Shown piece after piece: positions 1 through 7,666 of a stretch of DNA of 64,000 bases (positions within the stretch are counted from its first letter, which is position 1; each line of letters opens with the position of its first letter). The DNA lies in NCBI RefSeq assembly GCF_002159265.1, contig NZ_NFHG01000006.1, positions 62,001 to 126,000 on the forward strand, read 5' to 3'. The notes below the pieces were generated by a model. That model was given only the letters and a program-made list of their open reading frames with translations, did not search any database and was not told the origin of the DNA. Position numbers and translations under genes: made by a program. The stretch comes from Flavonifractor sp. An82 (GTDB taxonomy: Bacteria; Bacillota; Clostridia; Oscillospirales; Oscillospiraceae).

Positions 1-1
1 G

Positions 2-670
2 GAATTTCAGGATGGCAAATGCCCGGTGCAGCTGATGGTGATGAAATGCGACAAGTTCAATGGCAAAGGCTTTGACGCCTTCCTGATGAGTCAGATGTGG
101 GACTGCCAGGAGGACCGGGAGCGGATTTTCCGGGAGTGCCGGTATCAGGTGGTGGCCACCGATATGCTGGCTGCGGCGCTTCCGGCACTGGAGCGGGCCA
201 ACCTGGATGCCGACTTTGTGGAGGCCCTTGCGGAGCTGTACCCCACCTGTGAGGCGTTCTATTTCCAGAACTGCGGCAAGCTCCTACTAGCGGAGGATGT
301 GCGTTCCCATCAGATCGAAGGCTCAGATCGGTTCATCCGTTTTGGCGTCAATGTCCGTTTCTTCAACATTGAGGGTACCGAGGATATGCTCATCGATACG
401 GTGGGCATGAGTACTTTGTTCCTGCCGGATCTCCAGTACCATTTCTACGATATGAACCCCAACTGGGTGGTAAACCACGCCTACAATGTGGCGTCCTATA
501 TTCTGGAGCATGACAACCCTATTAAGGATGGGGAAACGGTAGACGGCGTAGCGGATGGCCAAATGAGTCGGGAAATCCAGTGGAAGTGCCAGTATGAGGA
601 TGCCCTGATCCAGCCACCCAGAGGAGTGTTGGACATCCATATGGGAGAATTTGCTGCTGGGCAGCGGTAA
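2..670 (+). CDS. DUF4261 domain protein, 3' part
   Basis: The reading frame is open to the left edge, so the N-terminus lies outside the window; 222 residues are visible. The stretch running from the FIRFGVNVRFFNI segment through GMSTLFLPDLQYHF and NPNWVVNHAYNVASYI matches what I know of the C-terminal part of DUF4261 proteins, a family without an established biochemical role. No signal peptide or membrane segment is visible in this part. Base composition is lower in GC than the gene clusters further right, as is that of the next gene. No terminator is obvious after the stop codon. Family assignment is from remembered motifs, not a search. Confidence 0.7.
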   Translation, partial: EFQDGKCPVQLMVMKCDKFNGKGFDAFLMSQMWDCQEDRERIFRECRYQVVATDMLAAALPALERANLDADFVEALAELYPTCEAFYFQNCGKLLLAEDVRSHQIEGSDRFIRFGVNVRFFNIEGTEDMLIDTVGMSTLFLPDLQYHFYDMNPNWVVNHAYNVASYILEHDNPIKDGETVDGVADGQMSREIQWKCQYEDALIQPPRGVLDIHMGEFAAGQR

Positions 671-1015
671 AATATAGTGCGTTTGGAGCAGATAGGGATG
701 CTTTTCTTATATACAAAAGAGTAGGGGCATATTGCTTTTTGACTTGCGCCATCATGCTGCGTATTTTTGGCTCATGCAGTTGTGACCTGTTGTTAAAAAC
801 AGCAGACAGACTTCTCGTTGCTCACAACATTGAGCCAAACCAATCAAGCTGTTGTATGTGGCACTGTCTCCCACCTTAATGATGCTTTTTGTGAAAAAGA
901 TCTGCTTTTATACATCAAAATGGTTACTCTCGGAGGATCTAAAATATGAGTTTGTGATACCGCATATAATACTTATGACTTTACTGTACGGATAGGCAAC
1001 ATCTCATCACAGGCC
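671..1015. other. Intergenic stretch without a supported gene
   Basis: About 345 bases between the DUF4261 gene and the end of the minus-strand nuclease gene. It is AT-rich. A GGAGG at 931-936 precedes only a three-codon reading frame. I see no convincing promoter, terminator or RNA fold, and no terminal repeats. Confidence 0.5.
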
Positions 1016-1915
1016 TCACACTGAGAGCGTGTCCCAAATTGTCTGACAGACCTCTTCTCGCTTTACAAAAGTAAAGCTGATATGTGGATACATGGCCTGA
1101 TGCCGCAATACCTGTTGGTATAAGTGGGTTCCAACAAAAGTCTGATTTTTAAATGTGAACTGCCAATGGGATAAATCCGAAATCTGTACCACATGATCGT
1201 CTGGGGCAGTACCAATCACATACACCAGTTGTTTACCAGCTATTTGTGTAAGGAGTGCGGCATTTTCATAGGATTGTCTGTTTTGAGATCCTGCAAAATC
1301 CTTGTAGAGCTCCAGGATGTTATCTTTGCGGTCTACAATAACATTACTGCCTGACAAAGTATAATCTCCAGCAGGTAAGTACTGCGGCAGAATAATAACA
1401 CCATGCTCGGCACACCAATCGACCATGGGAGATTTACCTTCGCGGCTGTCGCTACTAAGTACGGGCAGCCCGGACAAGTTTGCTAACAGCAATGCGTGCC
1501 GCCAGTTAGGATCGCCCTGCCGCCAGCCACCTTCAGTCCCAACACGGATATCATCTGGAGTAACCTGATAAGCAGATGCTGGCAATGATCTCCTTACATC
1601 TATATATCTGGTGCCCATCCGACGATGGAGCTCCAGACATATATGATGTCCCACTGATTCCACCAACGATTGTATCCTGGCATGTCTGCCGCGATTGAGC
1701 GCATCCAGTGCACACCGGATGGCAGTGGTACCTCTGTGCTTATCCAGTCTCCAGACCAGAGGCCACTTGCCGGTCTGCTGATACATATAGGTAGCCCATC
1801 CCACACATGGGCCAACCGATATGTCATAGCGGATATAATAGGCCACATCATCCTGCTCGGCAGAAAGAAGTTTTACTCGATAGATACCATCCATTGGAGT
1901 CTTAGGTGGGTACAT
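1016..1915 (-). CDS. ERCC4/XPF-type nuclease domain protein
   Basis: A 299-residue protein. The C-terminal half carries GDY (about 183-185) followed by VDRK (about 194-197) and an EL-x-D-like continuation, the layout of the ERCC4 nuclease core (GDy...VERK...DL). The N-terminal 100 residues are not recognised. The frame is open for 37 further codons upstream, but I chose the ATG at 1915 because a GGAGG lies seven bases before it and earlier candidates lack one. The role is presumably DNA cleavage or processing; bacterial ERCC4-domain proteins are often found in mobile or accessory regions. Base composition is AT-richer than most of the window. The partner gene, if any, is not in view. Confidence 0.6.
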   Translation of the reverse strand: MYPPKTPMDGIYRVKLLSAEQDDVAYYIRYDISVGPCVGWATYMYQQTGKWPLVWRLDKHRGTTAIRCALDALNRGRHARIQSLVESVGHHICLELHRRMGTRYIDVRRSLPASAYQVTPDDIRVGTEGGWRQGDPNWRHALLLANLSGLPVLSSDSREGKSPMVDWCAEHGVIILPQYLPAGDYTLSGSNVIVDRKDNILELYKDFAGSQNRQSYENAALLTQIAGKQLVYVIGTAPDDHVVQISDLSHWQFTFKNQTFVGTHLYQQVLRHQAMYPHISFTFVKREEVCQTIWDTLSV

Positions 1916-2322
1916 GGACTTGCCTCCAAACCAAAAGATTTGACTTACTGGTCGATTATAAGCAAAACAACTCAAACCTATTGGCAGAAAGTTTCTCCAC
2001 CACTCTTTACCACTTCTATCTTGCAAATAAGAACAGGAACTGCTATAATTTCTCTAACAGAAACGAATTTCCTAAGGTACCATGTACTTGTCCCCCCGCA
2101 AACAAGCACATTGTCCCTAAATAATGACTCACAAAAGAGTCCGAGGAAATTCGTTTCCCCGGGCTCTTTTTTTATTTATTTCCTGTTTTTAGCCCGGGTT
2201 TTGGATTGATTTAGAACTAATTTAGAACTTTTTCGAAAAAGATGGGGCCAGCAGCTTGTGGTCAAAATGGCTGGACAAACGACCGTTTTGGGAAGGACGA
2301 TCACAAATTGCATCAGAAAATC
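1916..2322. other. Intergenic stretch with an orphan terminator hairpin
   Basis: About 400 bases with no gene I can support. It holds one strong hairpin with a T-run (2134-2174) that follows no plus-strand gene. Right of it are short direct repeats of ATTTAGAACT (near 2208-2231) and an AT-rich run. It could be the scar of a lost gene or an element boundary. Confidence 0.4.
2134..2174 (+). terminator. Strong intrinsic terminator hairpin without a plus-strand gene in front
   Basis: Sixteen-base arms starting AAAGAG and ending CTCTTT, with one G-T pair and one mismatch, enclose a TTCG tetraloop and are followed by a run of seven T. It reads as a plus-strand intrinsic terminator. The nearest plus-strand gene ends at 670, so it may end an unannotated small transcript. 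Confidence 0.6.
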
Positions 2323-2353
2323 AAAGGACCGGGCAGCAGTGCCCGGTCCTTTT
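2323..2353. terminator. Intrinsic terminator of the 3241-2359 gene pair
   Basis: Perfect 13-base arms (AAAGGACCGGGCA and its complement) with a five-base GCAGT-type loop lie just past the stop of the minus-strand gene pair. T-runs occur on both sides, so it can act in either direction. Confidence 0.7.
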
Positions 2354-2358
2354 TGTAT

Positions 2359-2718
2359 TTATTCATTTGAGAGGATCTCAGAGTCCTCGGCGGCACATAT
2401 TCTGGATTCTTCCAGCCGCTGCTGCAGTTGGTCAGCCTCCATTTGCAAACGAGCCCGGCTCTTTTTCCGGTTCATCTGCAGAAAGAGATGATACCGGTAT
2501 TGCAGAGATTCCGACTTGGGCGGAAAGAGGACGGTGTTCCCGCCGAAGCGGCGGCCCTGCAGCTCGTTGCGGCAGATCTCGTCATCCAGCACAGCCATGA
2601 GCAGCGCATAACGGGTATATTCCTTCAGAGGCATGCGGATGCTCCGCCGGAAGCAGAGCACACCTCCGGCGCACGCAGCCAGAGCGCCCCACAACAGAAT
2701 GGATTTTTTCTTCTTCAT
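2359..2718 (-). CDS. Small membrane-anchored hypothetical protein
   Basis: A 119-residue protein. It begins with a Lys-rich start (KKKK) and one hydrophobic segment (about residues 6-24), followed by a charged, probably helical region with QMNRKKSR and a Gln/Glu-rich C-terminus. This looks like an N-in membrane anchor or an uncleaved signal with a coiled-coil tail. It starts seven bases after the YcxB-like gene, so the two are almost certainly co-transcribed, and an intrinsic terminator follows directly. I do not recognise a family. It may modify or partner the YcxB-like protein, but nothing in the sequence proves this. Confidence 0.6.
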   Translation of the reverse strand: MKKKKSILLWGALAACAGGVLCFRRSIRMPLKEYTRYALLMAVLDDEICRNELQGRRFGGNTVLFPPKSESLQYRYHLFLQMNRKKSRARLQMEADQLQQRLEESRICAAEDSEILSNE

Positions 2719-2725
2719 AGATTGA

Positions 2726-3241
2726 TTACCCCCTGATCCGTTGGATGGTAAGGCCGGTCTTCTCCTCCAGAAAGCTGCGGAGCGCTTCTATTGAGCCGCT
2801 GTCCAGACTGGATTTTTCGCAGATATGTCCCTGATTTTTGCTCAGAATGAGCACCAGGTAGGCATCGGTCTCGGCCAAGGCAATGATCCGGCTGTAGGCC
2901 CACTGGCTGACCACGCCGGAGAGGGAGGTCTCAAAGTGATCCTCCGAAAAGACGGTGGTGCACTCCTTCAGATCAGGCATGCCTTTCCGGAGGGCGAAAA
3001 AGGCGTTCAGAGCATCCTCCTTCCAGGATATTACCCCCAGCAGGATGATGACGAACGCATATTGGACCACCGACCAGGGCTCGTTCAGAGAACACCAGAT
3101 CAGGAGCAGGCAGAGGAGTATGATGCCCAAAGCGATCAGATGGGTGATGCGGGAGGATTTCACCCGCACCGTTTTTCGCAGGGCCTTGGCAAGGGCGGTC
3201 AGGGCTTTTGTATCATAGGTGGTGTGGACGGTAAGCTCCAT
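2726..3241 (-). CDS. YcxB-like family membrane protein
   Basis: A 171-residue protein. Two hydrophobic segments (about 34-52 and 60-76) are followed by a soluble C-terminal domain with FSEDHFETS, YSRIIALAET, and a final LRSFLEEKTG-like helix. This order (two membrane helices, then a PH-like 'ed.f...Y..i..i' domain) is that of YcxB-like proteins, whose function is unknown. AGGAGG precedes the ATG by five bases. It is the first gene of a two-gene minus-strand unit that ends at the hairpin at 2323-2353. Confidence 0.65.
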   Translation of the reverse strand: MELTVHTTYDTKALTALAKALRKTVRVKSSRITHLIALGIILLCLLLIWCSLNEPWSVVQYAFVIILLGVISWKEDALNAFFALRKGMPDLKECTTVFSEDHFETSLSGVVSQWAYSRIIALAETDAYLVLILSKNQGHICEKSSLDSGSIEALRSFLEEKTGLTIQRIRG

Positions 3242-3341
3242 AAAACCTCCTGAAAGTGGAAATGATGTGGGATCAGTATATCATTTCTGCCTGTGAGGAG
3301 TGGTACGGAATCCTTACGTTTACCTTAAAAATGGCAAAGAA

Positions 3342-3368
3342 ACAGCGCAGGGCAATGCCCTGCGCTGT
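3342..3368. terminator. Intrinsic terminator of the C39-like lipoprotein gene
   Basis: Thirteen-base perfect arms (ACAGCGCAGGGCA and complement) around a minimal loop. On the minus strand they are followed by a T-rich tract, placed 20 bases past the stop codon at 3388. Confidence 0.75.
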
Positions 3369-3387
3369 CAAATCATATGGGATGCAA

Positions 3388-4239
3388 TCAGGTCTCAGCG
3401 GGGGAGGGAACCAGGAACAGGAAATCGCTGCCGCCCTCGGACTCCGGGAAAGCGCCGTACATGGAGAAGTTGTACATAAAGCGCTCGGCCATCAGGGTGC
3501 CGTAGCCGTCCTGGCAGTGGTCGGTGGTGTCATAGGGATCGGCCACGATGAACACGTCGTCCTGCTGGGTCTCGGTGCCCATGGTGTCATAGCCGATGAT
3601 GACCTGCCAGTGGCCGCCCCAGTCGTTATAGCACACCATGACCGGCTTGCCCTCGGCCAGCCAGCCCTGGATGGTGTCCATCCAGACCTCGGAGGCCGGG
3701 TCCTCATAGTCCAGTGTGCTGGTGTATGTAAAGCCGCCTACGCCGTCAAAAATATCCATGGCCTGTTTCAGGGTGGTGCCGGGATACTCGGCCAGCTCCG
3801 TGCCCTCCAGGGAGTGGCGCAGAGCCGCCAGGCTCTCCTCATTCCAGTCGCCCAGCTGATTGTACCAGTTGAGCACCATCAGGGCACAGGTAACGCCGCA
3901 GGCCCACTCGCTGGTCTGCTGCATGGTCTCAAAGCCCGTCAGGATGGTGAGGGTGTCCGTGGACTCCATGTGGTAGTAGTCGGGATGGGCGAAGTAGGGG
4001 GAATCCTGGTGATCACCCAGCCGCTCTACCGAGTCGGCGCCGTCCTCGGGGGACAGGTCCACAGCGTAGGGGATCTTCATCTCGTCGGTGAAGCTGGCGG
4101 AAACCTCCGCCTTGTCAGGTGTGGCATCCACAAGGGATGTTTGGGCCGCCCCAGTCGGCTGTGCCCCTCCATTGGTGCAGCCTGCCAGAAGGCCGGCGGT
4201 CAGGGTGAGGGTCAGCGCCAGAGTGACTTGTTGTTTCAT
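3388..4239 (-). CDS. C39-like cysteine peptidase lipoprotein
   Basis: A 283-residue protein with a lipoprotein signal: a hydrophobic start and the lipobox LLAGC with Cys21. After a linker comes a papain-like C39-type domain. The catalytic Cys is in SEWACGVTCALM (about 112-123), the His in GGHWQVIIGYD, and the Asp or Asn of the triad in ADPYD. Such proteins are anchored outside the cytoplasmic membrane. They cleave peptides, or are relics of bacteriocin-leader peptidases; the substrate here is unknown. A clear promoter (4288-4316) and a terminator (3342-3368) show it is transcribed alone. Confidence 0.75.
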   Translation of the reverse strand: MKQQVTLALTLTLTAGLLAGCTNGGAQPTGAAQTSLVDATPDKAEVSASFTDEMKIPYAVDLSPEDGADSVERLGDHQDSPYFAHPDYYHMESTDTLTILTGFETMQQTSEWACGVTCALMVLNWYNQLGDWNEESLAALRHSLEGTELAEYPGTTLKQAMDIFDGVGGFTYTSTLDYEDPASEVWMDTIQGWLAEGKPVMVCYNDWGGHWQVIIGYDTMGTETQQDDVFIVADPYDTTDHCQDGYGTLMAERFMYNFSMYGAFPESEGGSDFLFLVPSPAET

Positions 4240-4287
4240 TTCTCGATCTCCTTTTCAATCCGATTCTGCGAAAACGCAGTGATGGAA

Positions 4288-4316
4288 ATTATAGCGGAAT
4301 CCGTTGGAAAATGCAA
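4288..4316 (-). promoter_or_regulatory. Sigma-A promoter of the C39-like lipoprotein gene
   Basis: On the minus strand TTGCAT is followed after 17 bases by a perfect TATAAT. A small CTGCG-AAAA-CGCAG hairpin (4265-4278) lies in the leader before the ribosome site AAGGAG. Confidence 0.7.
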
Positions 4317-4368
4317 GAAGAAATATCCAATGATCTGGGACATTCAAAAATAAATTTTTGAAAAGCAC

Positions 4369-4399
4369 TTGACATGGAGTGTACTCCAGGTGATATGGT
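4369..4399 (+). promoter_or_regulatory. MerR-type promoter with 19-base spacer and palindromic operator
   Basis: TTGACA (4369-4374) and TATGGT (4394-4399) are 19 bases apart, the over-long spacing typical of MerR-regulated promoters. A dyad TGGAGT-GT-ACTCCA lies centrally in the spacer. A MerR gene is the second gene of the operon, so autoregulation is likely. Confidence 0.8.
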
Positions 4400-4427
4400 C
4401 TAAGCAAAGGAAAGGAGACGATAGGAT

Positions 4428-5180
4428 ATGGCGGAGCAACGGCAGACAGAAGGTTTCCGGGAAGCTATGGACCGGGTGTGCAGGACCCCGTTTGAGACCT
4501 GTGATCCGGAGTTTGCACGGCTGTTTGCGGCCTTTGCCCTGGATGAGGTTGAGCAGCAGGCTCAGCTGGATGACAGGACCGGATTTCTCACCCTGCTGGC
4601 CGCCCTGATGGGCTGTCAGGGCATCCAGATGTACCAAGAGACGGCGAGAGCGGCATTGGAGCATGGAATCACGCCGGTGGAGCTGAAGGAAGTGGTGTAC
4701 CAGGCCACAGCGTATCTGGGCATGGGTCGGGTATACCCCTTCCTTCAGATTACGGACCAGCTTCTGACGGAGGCGGGAATACCGCAGCCCCTACCTGGGC
4801 AGGGGCGCACCACGCCGGAAGACCGGGTGAAGCTTGGAAATCAGGCCCAGGTGGACATTTTCGGCGAGGGCATGCGGGGCTTCCAGAACAGCGGCCCGGA
4901 GGATACAAGGCCCATCAACCGCTGGCTGGCGGGCAACTGCTTTGGAGATTACTATACCAGAGGAGGGCTGGACTACCGGCAGCGGGAGCTCATCACCTTC
5001 TGTTTTCTGGCGGCCCAGGGAGGCTGCGAGCCCCAGCTGACCAGTCATGCGGCGGCCAATTTGCGGCTGGGTAACGACAGAGCCTTTCTGATCCGGGTGA
5101 TCTTTCATATTTTGCCCTACATCGGTTACCCCAGGAGCCTCAATGCGCTGCGGTGCCTGGAGCAGGCGGCGGGACAGTAA
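4428..5180 (+). CDS. Carboxymuconolactone decarboxylase family protein (two CMD halves)
   Basis: A 250-residue protein with two tandem CMD-type helical repeats. The first (about 48-108) contains DDRTGFLTLLAAL, HGITPVELKEVVYQ and the GMGRVYPFL end. The second (about 165-245) contains DYRQRELITFCFLAAQGGCEPQL and an IGYPRSLNAL end. The CMD peroxidase CxxC is not present; a single Cys precedes a His, as in decarboxylase-like members. The reaction is not known; in similar MerR/CMD/cupin operons these proteins are thought to act in electrophile or redox metabolism. Its promoter has the MerR layout, and the MerR gene follows after 12 bases. Confidence 0.8.
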   Translation: MAEQRQTEGFREAMDRVCRTPFETCDPEFARLFAAFALDEVEQQAQLDDRTGFLTLLAALMGCQGIQMYQETARAALEHGITPVELKEVVYQATAYLGMGRVYPFLQITDQLLTEAGIPQPLPGQGRTTPEDRVKLGNQAQVDIFGEGMRGFQNSGPEDTRPINRWLAGNCFGDYYTRGGLDYRQRELITFCFLAAQGGCEPQLTSHAAANLRLGNDRAFLIRVIFHILPYIGYPRSLNALRCLEQAAGQ

Positions 5181-5192
5181 GGAGGAACAGCC

Positions 5193-5609
5193 ATGACCAT
5201 TGCGGAAGTGAGCAAAAAGTACGATATCTCTCCGGATACCCTGCGGTATTACGAGCGGATCGGCCTGATCCCGCCGGTACCCCGCAGCAAAAGCGGGATT
5301 AGGGATTATGGGGAGGAGTCCTGTGGCTGGATCGAGCTGATGAAGTGCATGCGGGCGGCAGGGGTGCAGATCGAGGCGCTCATCGAGTATGTGGCCCTCT
5401 TTCAGCAGGGGGATGACACCATCGATGCCAGAAAGGCCATCCTGATCGAGCAGCGGGACCAGCTGATGGAGCGCATGGCGGATATGCAGCGCTCGCTGGA
5501 CCGTCTGAATGACAAGATCGACCGGTATGAGCAGGGGCTGATGACCAAGGAGCAGCAGCTGCGCCGGGCTGGAGAACGAAAGGAGCAGAGCACACATGGA
5601 AGCGATTGA
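5193..5609 (+). CDS. MerR family transcriptional regulator
   Basis: A 138-residue protein. Its N-terminal winged helix is typical of MerR proteins: AEVSKKYDISPDTLRYYERIGLIPP at residues 4-28, then a wing ending RDYGEE. A long coiled-coil dimer helix follows (about 78-120, QRDQLMERMADMQRSLDRL). The cysteine pattern of metal sensors is absent, so an organic or aldehyde-type signal (AdhR-like) is more likely. It lies between the CMD gene and the cupin gene, whose start codon overlaps its 3' end by 14 bases. It most likely binds the TGGAGT-GT-ACTCCA dyad at 4375-4388 and activates the operon. Confidence 0.85.
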   Translation: MTIAEVSKKYDISPDTLRYYERIGLIPPVPRSKSGIRDYGEESCGWIELMKCMRAAGVQIEALIEYVALFQQGDDTIDARKAILIEQRDQLMERMADMQRSLDRLNDKIDRYEQGLMTKEQQLRRAGERKEQSTHGSD

Positions 5610-6024
5610 GAGCGTATTTCCCCGCGGACCGGAAAATGAGGCCTACGCGGCCTATTTTGTGGGCACCAGCTATCTGAATATGCTGAGTACCCAGGGGGTG
5701 GTCATCGGCAACGTGACCTTTGAGCCGGGCTGCCGCAATAACTGGCATATCCACCATGCCAAAAGCGGCGGGGGACAGATCCTGCTGTGTACTGCCGGAC
5801 GGGGTTGGTATCAGGAGTGGGGCAAGCCGGCCCGGGCGCTGAAACCGGGCGATGTGGTGAATATCCCGCCGGAGGTGAAGCATTGGCACGGCGCGGCCAG
5901 CGACAGCTGGTTTGCCCATCTGGCGATAGAGGTTCCCGGTCAGGAGACCGTCAACGAATGGTGTGAGCCGGTGAGTCCTCAGGAGTACGACAGCCTGCCC
6001 AAGAGCTGCGTGCACAATGCTTGA
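5596..6024 (+). CDS. Cupin domain protein
   Basis: A 142-residue single-domain cupin. Metal ligands are visible in the two cupin motifs: NNWHIHHAKSGGGQILL gives two His and a Gln/Glu-type ligand (about 51-66), and PGDVVNIPPEVKHWHGA (about 85-101) gives the last His. Cupins of this kind (similar to YurI-like 'cupin in CMD operons') bind a divalent metal; the substrate is unknown. It starts inside the end of the MerR gene (14-base overlap), so translation is coupled. A terminator follows at 6062-6098. Confidence 0.8.
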   Translation: MEAIESVFPRGPENEAYAAYFVGTSYLNMLSTQGVVIGNVTFEPGCRNNWHIHHAKSGGGQILLCTAGRGWYQEWGKPARALKPGDVVNIPPEVKHWHGAASDSWFAHLAIEVPGQETVNEWCEPVSPQEYDSLPKSCVHNA

Positions 6025-6061
6025 TGCCCGGGGGAGCCGGCGAAGCGAATACGATAAACAG

Positions 6062-6098
6062 AAACAGCACCTGGATTTTTCCAGGTGCTGTTTGTTTA
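6062..6098. terminator. Bidirectional terminator between convergent cupin and histidine-kinase genes
   Basis: Perfect arms AACAGCACCTGGA / TCCAGGTGCTGTT around a T-rich loop are followed by TTGTTT on plus. The A-rich left side gives a T-tract on minus. It lies between the ends of two convergent transcripts. Confidence 0.75.
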
Positions 6099-6122
6099 CT
6101 GTAAAGGTCAGAGAAATGATGC

Positions 6123-6899
6123 TCAGGAATGAAGGGTAGTGAGCGGAGCAGCTTTTGCGGGAGCGTTCCTTGCTGAAGGTGAGCGTGCTGGCCGGAGCAG
6201 AAATACAGAGGCACGGAAAGCGCCGTCTTCCACTGTGAATTCCGCCTGACCGCCGTACCGCTGGGCCACTTCCCGTACGGTGTCCAGCCCGATGCCGAAG
6301 CGGCCCGGCGCTTTACTGGAGAGGTAACGCCCGTTGAAGGTTCTCAGGGGCCGGGTACAGGAGTTGCCGATCACCAGCGAGAAGTAGCCTGCTGCAGAGA
6401 CGCTTCTGGCCCTGAGCCAGCCGCCGCCTTCCCGCTGAAGGGCTTCCAGGCTGTTTTCCAGCAGATTACTCAGCACCAGACAGAGATCAGGTATGGCGCC
6501 CTCCCAGTCCAGAGGCGGGGTGATATGCAGGTCTGTTTGAAAGCCCAGGGCGTTGGCCTGGTCCAGATAGTACTGTTCCAGCACGGACATTGCCCAGCTC
6601 TCCCGGCGGGACTCAGCCGGAAGTTCCTCCAGCGCATTGCGCAGGGTGGAGGCGCTGTCCGGGGAGAGAGACCGCTCCTCCGTCAGGATCAGATACTGGC
6701 GCAGATCATGCCGCAGCTTCCGCAGCTGCTCCAAATCGGTCTGTGCCATCTGGTTGCCCATCTGAAGCAGTTCCCTCAGGTGCAGGTTTTCCTCCCGCTC
6801 CCGGCGCAGCGCATCCCGCAGACGGCCCAGCCGCCACAGAAGCCACAGAAGCAAGCCGGCTGCGGCCAAAATGATGAGAATAATTTCAGTCTGTTTCAT
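6123..6899 (-). CDS. GHKL (AgrC-like) sensor histidine kinase, short
   Basis: A 258-residue protein. It has one N-terminal membrane helix (about 5-22), a coiled-coil linker, and a phospho-acceptor box with LRKLRHDLRQYL. The ATPase domain has N-box NLLENSLEA and G-box GRFGIGLDTVREVA. This is the natural-ATPase form of AgrC-like kinases without the usual six-helix sensor, so the signal must come from a partner protein or from inside the membrane. The ATG at 6899 overlaps the stop of the upstream LytTR regulator by four bases (ATGA). This indicates a coupled two-component pair. Confidence 0.85.
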   Translation of the reverse strand: MKQTEIILIILAAAGLLLWLLWRLGRLRDALRREREENLHLRELLQMGNQMAQTDLEQLRKLRHDLRQYLILTEERSLSPDSASTLRNALEELPAESRRESWAMSVLEQYYLDQANALGFQTDLHITPPLDWEGAIPDLCLVLSNLLENSLEALQREGGGWLRARSVSAAGYFSLVIGNSCTRPLRTFNGRYLSSKAPGRFGIGLDTVREVAQRYGGQAEFTVEDGAFRASVFLLRPARSPSARNAPAKAAPLTTLHS

Positions 6900-7627
6900 G
6901 TCTGTGACCACGCCTTGATATAGGTCCAGTCAATAAACTGGCTGCGGATACGGGACATATTGGCTGAACTGATAGGGACCAGCTCCTCGTTTGTCATGCG
7001 GAAATCGGTGCCCTCGATGCCGGCCACATGGTTGAGGTTGACCAGGAAGCTGCGGTGACAGCGGAGGAAGTCCTGACTGTCGATGGCGGACTCCAGATCG
7101 TCCAGGCCCCGGCGGGTAATGATGACGCCTCGGGCCGTGTGGATACGGGCCTGATGGCCGTACACGTCCACATAACAGATGGAGGACAGGGGCAGCTTTT
7201 GCCATTCCCCTTCGGAGTAGACCGACAGCAGACGGTGGGGCTCCGGGAGGTGGGAGAAAAACCAGTCCAGGCAGACGGATACGTCCTCCATCTGAAAGGG
7301 CTTTACCAGGTAGTCGGAGGCCCGCACCTCAAAGCTGTCCAGTCCGTGGTCCTGGCTGGTAGTTGCAAAGATGATGGACAGCTCGCTGCCGGTGAAACGG
7401 ATGCGCCGGGCTGTCTCGACCCCGGACAGGCCGGGCATGTAGATATCCAAAAAAAGCAGATGGATGAGCTGGCCGCCCTCCAGGGCTGCCAGCAGACTTT
7501 CACCGCTGGAGAAAAGCTGCAGTTGGACGGACAGCTCCTTGGCGCGGACATAGGACTGTACCATTCTGGCCAGACTGATCCGCTCGGACTCCAGATCGTC
7601 GCAGATGGCGATGGAGAATTCCGGCAT
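6896..7627 (-). CDS. LytTR-type response regulator
   Basis: A 243-residue protein. The receiver domain (1-120) has the acid pair CDD at 9-11, phospho-acceptor Asp in LLFLDIYMPG (about 60) and the Lys in YLVKPF (about 109). A LytTR DNA-binding domain (about 135-235) contains CYVDVYGHQARIHT and FLRCHRSFLVNLNHV. It is the output partner of the overlapping GHKL kinase. LytTR regulators usually bind paired direct repeats near promoters; no target repeat could be assigned here. It starts from ATG after AAGGAGG. Confidence 0.88.
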   Translation of the reverse strand: MPEFSIAICDDLESERISLARMVQSYVRAKELSVQLQLFSSGESLLAALEGGQLIHLLFLDIYMPGLSGVETARRIRFTGSELSIIFATTSQDHGLDSFEVRASDYLVKPFQMEDVSVCLDWFFSHLPEPHRLLSVYSEGEWQKLPLSSICYVDVYGHQARIHTARGVIITRRGLDDLESAIDSQDFLRCHRSFLVNLNHVAGIEGTDFRMTNEELVPISSANMSRIRSQFIDWTYIKAWSQT

Positions 7628-7666
7628 GGGGCTGCCTCCTTTCCTGCTGCTGTGTAAGGGTCGGGG

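Noticed and set aside
4265-4278. CTGCG-AAAA-CGCAG hairpin as a riboswitch or attenuator
   Set aside because: Only five base pairs and no alternative partner or T-run; too little to support a call.
3256-4353. A 365-codon plus-strand frame opposite the C39-like lipoprotein
   Set aside because: The minus-strand gene has promoter, ribosome site, lipobox, catalytic motifs and terminator. The plus frame has none of these.
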